DNA of 64,000 nucleotides from Coenobita brevimanus. Its lineage: Eukaryota > Arthropoda > Malacostraca > Decapoda > Coenobitidae. The number at the start of each line of letters is the position of its first letter. Positions within the stretch are counted from its first letter, which is position 1. Position numbers and translations under genes: made by a program. The stretch is from positions 26,697,671-26,761,670 of the forward strand of contig CM064732.1 in assembly GCA_032717465.1 (NCBI GenBank), written 5' to 3'. Shown piece by piece: positions 46,124-54,859 of the stretch. The notes below the pieces were generated by a model. The model worked only from the letters and a program-made list of their open reading frames with translations, did no database searches and had not been told where the DNA came from.

Positions 46124-46335
46124 AAGTATGTCCTGCAGAAAAGGCAGAAAAGAGAAAGAAAAGAAAGCAGAATACAAAAGAGAAGAGGATGAACGACTGG
46201 GTGAATATGATTTAGAGGACAAGGAGAAGGTGAAACGTGTGTGTAAGATATTCAGGGAAGAAAATCTCTGCTGCATGTCGGTGGTGTGTCGGGTGAAAAA
46301 AAGATGTAAGTGGGTGAAAAGAATGGCATGATGGA
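46123..46335 (+). mobile_element. LINE-A internal fragment
   Basis: Translates as EKKAEYKREEDERLGEYDLE, then KRVCKIFREENLC, matching the LINE-A linker at about 7740-7930 (KRAEYKREVEERLGKYELEQ...VCKIFTEE). It lacks both reverse transcriptase and the 3' end, unlike the other copies. Confidence 0.75.
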
Positions 46336-46359
46336 AAGTAGAAGTGAATCATTCATTGC

Positions 46360-46584
46360 ATCTAAGAATACCTTTATGCATTCTCATTTATCCAGTGCAT
46401 CAGAAAGTACCTCCATACACTTACACAGCCCATTCTATCCAAGAATATCTCTATACACTCACACATACTCTTTACACCTAAACATATTACACTCTCATGA
46501 TCTCACATGACACCTAAGCACTCGTTCATATAATTAAATATACCCATTACACCTATATGTATATTGATAACACCTGAATATTCC
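46360..46584 (+). repeat. G-poor degenerate minisatellite, segment 1
   Basis: Plus strand almost free of G, with recurring TACACCTA, TACACTYACAC and TCTAAGAATA words at irregular distances of about 25-35 bases. Continued at 47085-47187, 48391-48841 and 48943-49190. Confidence 0.6.
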
Positions 46585-47080
46585 AAAATACAATCCTTCC
46601 ATCCATCCATCCATCATCCAATCCTACGTTGCCCCTTGAGGATCGTAGGAACCCGGGGCTAGGCAAGTTGGTCCTGACATTTAAGATGAGAATGACCGGC
46701 TTCACTCATCCCTGAGTGGCATCACATGAAGAATATACCCCAACCATCCCTTGGATATAAACCTTCACTGTCTCAATCCGACTGGAGCGCCGTAATTACC
46801 CACTAAACCACCAGGCGCCAAAATTTGGTTATATTGTTACCACCCAGCGTAGTAAATGGTTTCCTGGTGTACAGAAAACCATTTGGCTTGTCACTCAGTG
46901 TAGAGTCACCCACAGGTAGAACGAAGAGGAAAGAATGAAGGAAAGAAAGACAGAAGAAGGAGTGTAAAGTCACCCTTAGACAGACGGGCGAGGAAAGAAT
47001 GAAGGAAAGAACGACAGAAGAGGATGGAAGGAAAGAAGCATGGAGGAGAGGAAACGACAGACACCTGAGAGCAGTACTAC
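46585..47080 (-). mobile_element. SINE-2, minus-strand copy with GGAT tail
   Basis: Read on the minus strand: a pyrimidine-rich 5' region with two repeats of a GGGTGACT...CATTCTTTCCTC unit, then an ATGGTTTTCTG...CAGGAAACCAT hairpin, then GCGCCTGGTGGTTTAGTGGG (A-box-like) and CCAGTCGGATTGAGACAG. The 3' body is CACTCAGGGATGAGTGAAGC and GGGGCAACGTAGGATTGGAT, with a (GGAT)n tail at about 46588-46612. Also present at 48842-48931, 61390-61905 and 63779-64000. Confidence 0.82.
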
Positions 47081-47084
47081 ATCA

Positions 47085-47187
47085 AGTGAGTGGGACATAT
47101 ACTTATTATAACGTATTATATCACAATACACATTCATATCCACACAATGCATCTATACATACAAAAACATTACACCTAAGTACATGA
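47085..47187 (+). repeat. G-poor degenerate minisatellite, segment 2
   Basis: Short continuation between SINE-2 and mariner-2, with ATTACACCTAAGTACATG at its end. Confidence 0.55.
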
Positions 47188-48230
47188 TGTCCCATAAATG
47201 TTGCTACATTTAAAAATTCTCCTGGCTGTGTCCTATGAGTTGCGGGAACGATTTAGTCCGCTGATGTGGGCGTGGGTGTGGCAGTGGGATCAGGAAAAGA
47301 TTAGACGATGCAGGTTAGATTTTGATCACGCTGATTGAGCCGTCGCAACAACACACGAGAAAAGGCTATGGTAGTTGAGAATATATATATATATATATAT
47401 ATTTACACGGCAGTGTGTGGAAAATTATTCACGACGAACTTCACATGTCTAAGGTGTCAGCACGCTGGGTCCGCGCTTGCTGACTCCTCTCCAGAGGCAA
47501 ACATGGCATGACCTGTCGAGGCAGATGTTGACTCTTTTGGAGCAGGATGAAGAGGCTTTCTTTGGTCGTCTGGTAACTATGGACGAATGCTGGATCTATC
47601 AGTATGATCCAAAGACCAAGGAGATGAGCAAGGAGTGGAAGCACGCAAATCCCCTCCCCCCAAGAAGGCTAAGGTGCAGAAGTCCGCAGGGAAGGTCATG
47701 CTGTCTGTTTTTTGAGATTGTCGTGGAGTCTTTCTCACAGACTACCTTGCAAAGGGTCAGACCATCATTAGCCCATACTACTGCACACTTCTCAACAAGT
47801 TGCGAGATGCTCTGAAGAAGAAACGCCGCAGTATGCTCACTAAAGGCGTCCTTGTCCTTGCCGACAATGCACCCGCACACTCAAGCTGCGACTATGGAAG
47901 CAAGGTGATGTGGCTATGAAATCTTGCTGCATCCGCCCTATTCTCCCGATCTCGCCCCAAGCGACTTTTTTTGTTCCTAGAGATGAAAAATCCACTGGGG
48001 GATCGGCGATTTGATGACACAGATGATGTCATCCAAGAGGTGGAACAGTGATTTTCAACGCAATCTGAGGACTTCTACAATGGCGGCCTGCAGACGGTCA
48101 AGAAACGGTGGGAGAAATGTGTGACTCTGGACGGTGACTATGTAGAGAATCTTAAGGACCACAAATCAAAATAAAGTTTCTGTCTCCTTTACTTCATGGT
48201 GATAATTAAAACTTTACGATACCCCCCCGT
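47188..48230 (+). mobile_element. Second mariner-family element
   Basis: Transposase remnant of about 1 kb inserted into the G-poor minisatellite. The left border is near ATGTCCCATAAATGTTGC and the right border near 48225 before (TA)n. Convincing inverted ends were not found. A (TA)n patch at 47380-47402 interrupts the 5' half. Confidence 0.75.
47477..48173 (+). pseudogene. Mariner-family transposase, second copy
   Basis: The frame from 47477 reads LEQDEEAFFGRLVTMDECWI, then YQYDPKTKEMSKEWKHAN, the first catalytic block (M-D-E for the usual G-D-E). After a shift near 47660 come VLVLADNAPAHSS (second Asp) and, in another frame, HPPYSPDLAPSDFFLFLEMK (third Asp). A stop interrupts VIQEVEQ*FSTQSEDFYNGG near 48050, and DGDYVENLKDHKSK ends it at about 48173. 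Distinct from 40118-41163: little sequence agreement outside the catalytic motifs. It is inactive. Confidence 0.85.
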
Positions 48231-48390
<160 letters not shown>

Positions 48391-48841
48391 CCACCCTGTA
48401 TAACATTGAGTACAGTCTCATATACACCTAAACGTACCTTTGCACGGTCATTTGTACCAAATACACCTAGAAATAATTTCATAATATCATATCAACCAGT
48501 ATATTAATGAACTGTCCATACACTTTCATCTATATCTTACGTTTTCAAATACATCCACAGAGTTACACATATTCACTGTACAGTACATGGGATGTTCAAG
48601 GCTCTCAGGTTTACACATTGCAACTCGCAGTCTATATAGCCATTACGCCCAAGAGTAACTACATCTACCCATATGTTTCCATCACTCACAGAGACCTAAT
48701 TTTTTACAGTACATATTTACCTTTTTTTATTCCAACTAATCTACGCAGTCCAAGTCCTCCCATACATTTAAATGGCCCTTGCATCTATTCCTATAATATA
48801 ATCTTCCACACAGTTCTTTTTTTCATCACTATCCTCTCAGT
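48391..48841 (+). repeat. G-poor degenerate minisatellite, segment 3
   Basis: Same composition and words (ATACACCTA, TTACACATA, ATACTTTCATCTAT) as segments 1 and 2. Confidence 0.55.
48831..48841. repeat. Target-site duplication, left
   Basis: ATCCTCTCAGT, repeated exactly at 48932-48942 on the other side of the short SINE-2 piece. Confidence 0.85.
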
Positions 48842-48931
48842 TTCACTCTCATCTTAAATGCCAAGACCAACTTGCCTAGCCCCGGGCTCCTACGCTCCTC
48901 ACGGGGCAACGTAGGATTGGATGATGGATGG
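48842..48931 (+). mobile_element. SINE-2, 5'-truncated insertion with exact target duplication
   Basis: Only the 3' end: CACTCTCATCTTAAATGCCA through GGGGCAACGTAGGATTGGAT and a GGAT tail. The exact 11-base duplication on both sides shows insertion by target-primed reverse transcription, and fixes the 3' end of the family at its GGAT tail. Confidence 0.9.
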
Positions 48932-48942
48932 ATCCTCTCAGT
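48932..48942. repeat. Target-site duplication, right
   Basis: ATCCTCTCAGT, identical to 48831-48841. Confidence 0.85.
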
Positions 48943-49190
48943 AGTATAATTACTCCATCACATGACCAAATGCTTCAAGACTCCACATAATACAACGCAT
49001 ATATCACCACTAACACCGCATGCAAGCAACCTCATACAGCTGATACAGTGCTCATCCTTATATACACTTAATGACACTGCCTAATGCACAGTTTCATATA
49101 TTACCTTTTGCATCAGAAGTCACTATGCCTTATACATACCGTTCGTCACCAGAATGCACTGTCTTCTTCATTCTCTTATGCACTGCCTTA
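48943..49190 (+). repeat. G-poor degenerate minisatellite, segment 4
   Basis: Continuation after the SINE-2 piece, with ATGCACTG, CCTTATATACC and CCTTATACATACC words; ends where LINE-F begins. Confidence 0.55.
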
Positions 49191-49194
49191 TATA

Positions 49195-50240
49195 CCGGTG
49201 GGTGTGCTGTGGAATGCCTGAAAGGTGGTGGAGCGACTATAGTTGAGTGATTCGTAAGATTGTTGAATGTGTGTTTAGTGAGAGGTATGGTGCCAATTGG
49301 CTGGACAAATGCTTGTGTGGTCCCATAAGGGTGATAAGTATGAATGTACTAGCTTCAGGAGTATAAGTCTGTTGAGTGATGTAGGTAAGGTGTATGGTAG
49401 AATGTTAAATAAGAGAGTTAGCCAGGGTACAGAGGGAATGATTGGTGATCAGCAGTGTGGCATTAGCAGAGGGAGGGGATCCGTGGATCAGGTGTTTGCT
49501 GTGAGACAGGTGTGTGAAAAGTATTTAGCGAAATATAAGGATGTGTTTTGGGCATTCATGAATTTAGAGAAAGCGTACGATAGAACTGATAGGGAGGCTT
49601 TGTGGACTGTTTTAAGATTGTATGGACTTGATGGTAGGCTGCTAACACGAGTGAAAAGTTATTTTTTATGTCAAAAGTACAGCGTGTGTAAGTGTGGGAA
49701 ATTCTGTGATTGGTTTCCCGTGAGAGTGGGGCTGCGACAGGGATGTATGATGTCGCCTTGGTTGTTTAATATTTATATGGATGGTGTTGTAAGGGAGGTG
49801 AATGCAAGAGTGTTAGGTGGAGGTCTGAGTCTGGTGAATGTTGATGGTAGAGAGTGTAATCTGAAGCAGCTGCTGTTTGCAGATGATACTGCACTGGTGG
49901 CTCATTCAGAGAAGAGACTGAGACAGTTGGCAGAGGAGTTTGGAAGCGTGTGTGAGAGGAGGAAATTGAAAGTAAACGAGAATAAGAGTAAAATGTTGAA
50001 GTGTACGAGGTTGGTAGATGGTAGGAGGATGAACATAGTTTTGAACTGTGAGTTGCTTGAGAAGGTAGAGTGTTTTAAGAATTTAGGGCCACATGTTGCT
50101 GTGGACGGAAGAATAGATGCAGAAGTGATGTTTAGAATGAACGAAGTAGGAAAGGTGCTGGGAGGAATGAAAAAAATATTTAGATGTCATTTGCGAGGAG
50201 CAGACTGTAGCAACAGTCGAGCAGGGCAGTACTTCTAAAG
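49195..50240 (+). mobile_element. LINE-F, reverse transcriptase fragment
   Basis: 5'- and 3'-truncated LINE of the same broad group as LINE-A but clearly a separate family. Sequence before the open frame (about 49200-49296) still matches reverse transcriptase in other frames, so a shift lies near 49297. Sequence after about 50200 is unrelated. No tail was seen. Confidence 0.85.
49297..50238 (+). CDS. LINE-F reverse transcriptase, uninterrupted 313-codon frame
   Basis: Blocks in order: SFRSISLLSDVGKVYGRMLN, QQCGISRGRGSVDQVFAVRQ (usual F changed to I in CGF), FWAFMNLEKAYDRTDREALW (first catalytic position is N in M-N-L-E where D is normal), VRVGLRQGCMMSPWLFNIYM, LLFADDTALVAHSEKRLRQL (catalytic FADD present), FGSVCERRKLKVNENKSKML and FKNLGPHVAVDGRIDAEV. 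The frame has no stop over 313 codons but begins and ends inside the domain, so it is an element fragment and not a host gene. The Asp to Asn change at the first metal ligand would abolish polymerase activity. Confidence 0.85.
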   Translation: MAGQMLVWSHKGDKYECTSFRSISLLSDVGKVYGRMLNKRVSQGTEGMIGDQQCGISRGRGSVDQVFAVRQVCEKYLAKYKDVFWAFMNLEKAYDRTDREALWTVLRLYGLDGRLLTRVKSYFLCQKYSVCKCGKFCDWFPVRVGLRQGCMMSPWLFNIYMDGVVREVNARVLGGGLSLVNVDGRECNLKQLLFADDTALVAHSEKRLRQLAEEFGSVCERRKLKVNENKSKMLKCTRLVDGRRMNIVLNCELLEKVECFKNLGPHVAVDGRIDAEVMFRMNEVGKVLGGMKKIFRCHLRGADCSNSRAGQYF

Positions 50241-50449
50241 TGGATCGAAAGCTGATGACAGGGAAACCTGGAGCTCCAGATTCATCATCCCTCAGGACTA
50301 GTTCCTGACTATCCCCCTTTGCTGAACTTGTTCCAGTGTTTCAGTAACACAGAGAGTCGGTCAGCATGCTCTCCAATACAAGTTTCTCTAACTGTCAGCA
50401 CCAAAGTACGTGCACAGTACACACTATACTTCCTTTTCAAAATTAAAAA

Positions 50450-52930
50450 AGAAAATGAAAAATGGCGTTAATAAATCATGCCTCAGCGTCCCCGGGGGGG
50501 GGGGCATAAATTCCCCCACCATCCGCCCCTCTCCCGGTGATGACTCTGAGAAATGCCTGGAACCACTGTCTGACTCACTTCTTCATTTGTACAACATTCG
50601 CGGCCTTTCCTCTAACTTTCTCTCTGTCAAACACCACCTCTCCTTCTCTAAACCTCACCTTCTCTTCTTGTCAGACTCAGTTGTCTGAGGCAACTGACAG
50701 CAAACCCTTTTCTGTATCCTCCTACTTTTTCTATACTCTTTTCAAAGCCAAAGGTGGCTGTTGTGTATATGTATGCAACAACCTATCTTGCTCTCGTGTT
50801 CCTGAACTTGATTCTTCTGAATTCTCTACACTCTGGCTTCGGCTATCCTGTCATTCTCTGACTAAATATATCTGCACTGTTTACTTATCTCCTAACTCTA
50901 CTGACTATCAAAAACTCTTCAACTATCTTATTTCTACGATGGAATACATTCTGTCCATTTCTCCTTTCTCTGAAATCTCCATTCTAGGAGATTTCAATGT
51001 TTACCACCACCTTTGGCTCTCCTGTCCTTTCACTGACCCACCTGGTGAACAAGCAGACATCTTTTCTATCCTTACTGACCCAGAGCAGCTTGTACAGCAT
51101 CATACCCATATCCCTGACCGCCTTGGAGAGAGCTCCAGGATACTTGACCTCTTCCTTACAACTAATCCTTCTGCCTACACTGTTAATCATTCCTCTCCGG
51201 TGGGCTTCTCCGATCACAACCTACTTACCTTAATCTGTCCTATCGCTCCGGTATGGCTTGTGGACCCTCCAAAGACACGTCAATTGTAGCACTTTGGAGC
51301 TATGGATTGGGAGGCCCTCAGGCAGTACTTCTTTCATTTTCCCTGGAATCATTATTGCTTTCATGGCCGAGAGCCATCTGGAGTGTGCCTTGAACATTAC
51401 GGAGGTTATTCTCTCTGACATGAAAGCATACATTCCCTTCTCATATCCTCTGACTAATGCAAGAAAACCTTGGTTTAATCACGCTTGTTCTAATGCTGTC
51501 TGCAACAAGGAGAGGGCTTAAAAAAGGTACCGGAGCCAACCCACCCCTGAATCACATCTTTTATACGTTTCTGCCAGGAATCGTGCTAAGGCTGTTCTTC
51601 GCTCTGCTTAAAATAATTTCATCCATACTAAATGCTCTCAACTCTCCAACTCGAAGTCTTCGTGCTCCTTCTGGCACCTTGCCAAAAACATTTCTAACAA
51701 CTTTACGTCATCATCCTTCCCTCCTCTTTTCTACTCTGATGGCTTTGTAGCTATTTCTTCTACTGATCAAGCAGATCTCTTCACTTAGACTTTCTTCTCC
51801 AATTCCACCCTAGATGATTCCGGTGCTGTTCCTCCATCACTTCCCGCATCAGACTTCCTCATGGCTGACATTAAAATTTCTGCCATCACTGGCCTCAATA
51901 CTAACAAGGCATATGGGCCTGATGGAGTCTCTCCTGTTGTCCTCAAGAACTGTGCTTCTCTGCGTACACCCTGCCCAGGTAAACTCTTTCGCCTTTGTCT
52001 GTCAACTTGTATCATTCCTTCTTGCTGGACGTTTGCTCTCATTCAGCCAGTCCCAAAAAAGGGTGACCATTCCCAACCATCTAACTATCGTCCAATTGCT
52101 TAAACATCCTGTATCTCAAAAATTTTCTAGTCAATTCTTAACAGAAAATTTAAAAGCATCTTTCCTATCACAACCTTCTTTCTGATCGTCAGTGTGGGCT
52201 CCGCCAGGGACGCGCCACTGGTGATTTTCTTACCTAACTTTCATACTCCAGGTCATCCTCCTTTTGGGACTTTGGCGAAAGGTTTGCCATCACACTTGAC
52301 ATCTCAGAAGGCTTTCAGTCAAGTCTGGTATAAGTCTTTAAATTCCAAAATGCCGTCTTACGGTTTCTATCCTTCTATATGTGCCTTCATCTCTAGCTTC
52401 CTTTATGGTCATTCTATAGCCGCTGTTGTAGACGGCCATCGTTCTTCTCCTAGATCTATCATCTGTGGTGTTCCTCAGGGCTCTGTCCTATCACCAACTC
52501 TCTTCCATTTATTCATCAATGATCCTCTAAACTATACATCTAACCCTATCCACTCTTATGCTAATGATTCCACCCTTCACCTTTCCATTCAGTTCCCGTA
52601 ACGTCCATCTCAGCAGTTACTTCAACAAACAAGGGATGAGGCTATAATACTCCTAATGTCTGACTTGGCTCGTATCTCTGACTGGGGTAAAAATAATCTT
52701 GTGTTTTTTAATGCATCAAAAACTCAGTTGTTACACCTATCAGCCCCGCAAAATCTTCCACAGGAGTACCCACTAATGTTTTGTCTACTATGGTATTCAT
52801 CCAGCAAAGGTAAAGCCTTTTCACCTATATCTTGCTATCTCCAGCCGAGTTTTTCTGCCTGGGAGAGGCCCGCTGTTCTGATGGGGTTGGATTCGGCATC
52901 CAATAATTCAGTCATTATTAATAATAACTT
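50450..52930 (+). mobile_element. LINE-G, Jockey/CR1-type, near-complete endonuclease plus reverse transcriptase
   Basis: Endonuclease and reverse transcriptase lie in order over about 2.4 kb, with C-terminal truncation. It starts near a run of G at about 50498-50508 and ends near an ATTATTAATAATA-type tail at about 52913-52930. Many small frame changes. Elements of this kind are abundant in crab and other decapod genomes (family knowledge). Related to LINE-B by the block N-P-I-H-S-x-A-x-D. Confidence 0.88.
50537..51289 (+). pseudogene. LINE-G endonuclease domain
   Basis: An overlapping frame at 50560-50688 gives LLHLYNIRGLSSNFLSVKHH (first catalytic Asn block), after which the frame changes near 50690. 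The frame to 51289 gives FFYTLFKAKGGCCVYVCNNL, YICTVYLSPNSTDYQKLFNY, ISILGDFNVYHHLWLSCPFT (G-D-F-N), RILDLFLTTNPSAYTVNHSS and GFSDHNLLTLICPI (S-D-H catalytic end). All key endonuclease motifs are visible, so the domain is intact apart from the early shift. Confidence 0.9.
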
Positions 52931-52940
52931 ATAATTCTGT
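51290..52940 (+). pseudogene. LINE-G linker, reverse transcriptase and C-terminal remnant
   Basis: Linker in several frames: PFSYPLTNARKPWFNHACSN, then ALNSPTRSLRAPSG-like words. Reverse transcriptase: NTNKAYGPDGVSPVVLKNCA, FALIQPVPKKGDHSQPSNYR (P-I-A follows), degraded blocks 52100-52330, SIAAVVDGHRSSPRSIICGV, PQGSVLSPTLFHLFINDPLN and IHSYANDSTLHLSI. The catalytic Y-A-D-D is Y-A-N-D: its first Asp is Asn (52559-52570). C-terminal frame from 52656 reads SDLARISDWGKNNLVFFNAS and KTQLLHLSAPQN, then ends prematurely. It is inactive. Confidence 0.87.
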
Positions 52941-53430
52941 TCATTTTACCATTAAAAACCATTTATTTTACATGACAAGACTGACTTACACCCCAACATT
53001 AAATGCTATTATGTGACTGGGTAGTGTAACATTAAATATGAGATTATGATTATAATAATGTAATAGTGAAGCACCGTGACTTTGCTTTTCCCTTGGTAAT
53101 ATCAGCCTATCGCTTGCAACAGAGGCTGGGGCATCTTCGACACGACTCTTAAAACGGAATGAGCTACATCACGCAACCTTAGGGAAACTATTCTTCGTGA
53201 AAGGATGAAAAAAGTAAATAAAATAACAAAATAGTATAGAAGACAACACAAAATATGTAATATGGAAAATAAATAGCTAAGAAAGAGGTGCTAGAGAACC
53301 TTGTAAACTGACTAGGGTACGGTCGCTTAATCATGCAAGCATCTTCATGAACTTAATATAACCTAGTCGCTCTTTGGTGGACTTTTTATTGTAGTATACC
53401 TCTGACACACAAAGAATATCCAGCCAGTGT
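52931..53430. other. Unassigned AT-rich DNA
   Basis: No gene recognised. Confidence 0.45.
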
Positions 53431-54270
53431 ACGTGTTTAAGATTACTTGTTCCCGGCTACACTCACCTACACCCAGTATACTCCGCATGCTGATCATCTA
53501 TACGCACCTACACCCACCTCTACATAACTTGTTACTTCTTTCACACAGTAGTGCTACCATTATTATTGCACAACTGTCTACACCTGCCAACACGCATCTC
53601 TACCTCTACTCTTGCATCTCATCTACACTCACCAATACCCATGCTGCCACCATTTACAACCTCATCTACCCTAACCAAAATCCAACTTACTGCTCCGAAT
53701 TAAATTATTATCTTCACCCACCCACTTATTTCCTACTAACATACACATTGTCACAGTTCACATAGCTCAGCCACACCCACCTACACCCCACATACATTCA
53801 TTGCAGTTATTGCAATACTTCTTATTTACAGTTCATCAACCTGCATCCAACTTACACCGAACCTACTGCTTCTTATATTACATTATTATAATTCTTTCAT
53901 CGTCCATCTTCAGTAACTCCCACCTAATCTCTTCATTGGCCAGAAATTAGATACCTCATCTGTAATTATAATCCCCTGCTCTCAGTCCACATATCATCAC
54001 ACCTCACCTATAACTAAAACCTCGTCTATAACTATACGAATAACCGTCTGTACCCAGTCCACTGTTCATACTCATCACAAACACCCAACCTGTTAATCCT
54101 TCCACTAATATTATTATTACTTTTCTAACTCCTCCTCCACAATAAACCCACTAATATTATCATTATTGTTATCCATATATACACTCAAACCTGCCACCAT
54201 TGTGACATCTCATCCACACCCATCTTCATCCATATACACCCACTCCGTATTCCACGCCGAAAAGACATGC
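53431..54270 (+). repeat. G-poor, CAC/TAC-rich low-complexity region
   Basis: About 840 bases with few G on the plus strand and recurring CACCTACACCCA, CTCATCTACAC and CCACTAATATTATTATT words. Resembles the G-poor minisatellite at 46360-49190 in style but does not align with it. The 112-codon frame 53427-53765 is a composition artefact. Confidence 0.5.
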
Positions 54271-54500
54271 AAGTTTTCCATGAATATGCTCGTATACTCC
54301 AGGCAACGGCTCTATCTTGGCCTAAAATGAGAAATTTGTAGCCAAACGTAGCCTTTGTGAGAGCAAGTGGAGGTGAGACAGGAGGGTAAGAAAAGAAAGA
54401 GGGAAGAGGGGAAAGAGTGAAGTGAAGGGAAGAGGGATGAGAGAGCTGGGGAGGGTGTGAAGGGAAGAGACAGGGGGAAGGAAGGGTGAGAAGGGGGCAG

Positions 54501-54667
54501 GTAGGGTGAGAAGGGGGTAGGGATGTGTGAAAGAAGAGAGAAATAGAAAGAACAAAAGAGATAATAAAGTTAGGAGATTCGGGAAGGGAGTGAGAGAGAA
54601 GGAGTAAAGAAGAAGCCGTACCCCCCCCCACCCCAGCTATTACGAGCGCGATTGAAAAAAAAAAAAA
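54501..54667 (+). repeat. Purine-rich direct repeat, unit 1
   Basis: GGGTGAGAAGGGGGTAGGG, TGTGAAAGAAGAGAGAAATA and GAAAGAAC at the start, then TAAAGAAGAAGCC, a C-rich patch, TTACGAGCGCGATTG and an A run. Confidence 0.8.
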
Positions 54668-54705
54668 GAAGAAGAAGAAGAAACCGATGTAGAGCAAAGG
54701 AAAAG

Positions 54706-54859
54706 GAAGGGTGAGAAGGGGGTAGGGGTTTGTGAAAGAAGAGAGAAATAGAAAGAACGGAAGAGAAGACAGAGGTAAGGAATGGGGAAGTGAGGTAGAT
54801 AGAGGATGTAAAGAAGAAAGCTTACCCCTCTCCTATTATCGCGAGCGCAATTGTAAAAA
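54706..54859 (+). repeat. Purine-rich direct repeat, unit 2
   Basis: Same order of words as unit 1 (GGGTGAGAAGGGGGTAGGG ... AAAGAAGAAAGC ... CCCCTCTCCTATTATCGC, GAGCGCAATTG, A run). Start-to-start distance 205. Both end in A runs, which could mark two copies of one small retroposon. Confidence 0.8.

Noticed and set aside
47188..48230. Terminal inverted repeats for the second mariner
   Set aside because: Candidate ends near 47188 and 48225 share only scattered bases; not enough to call.
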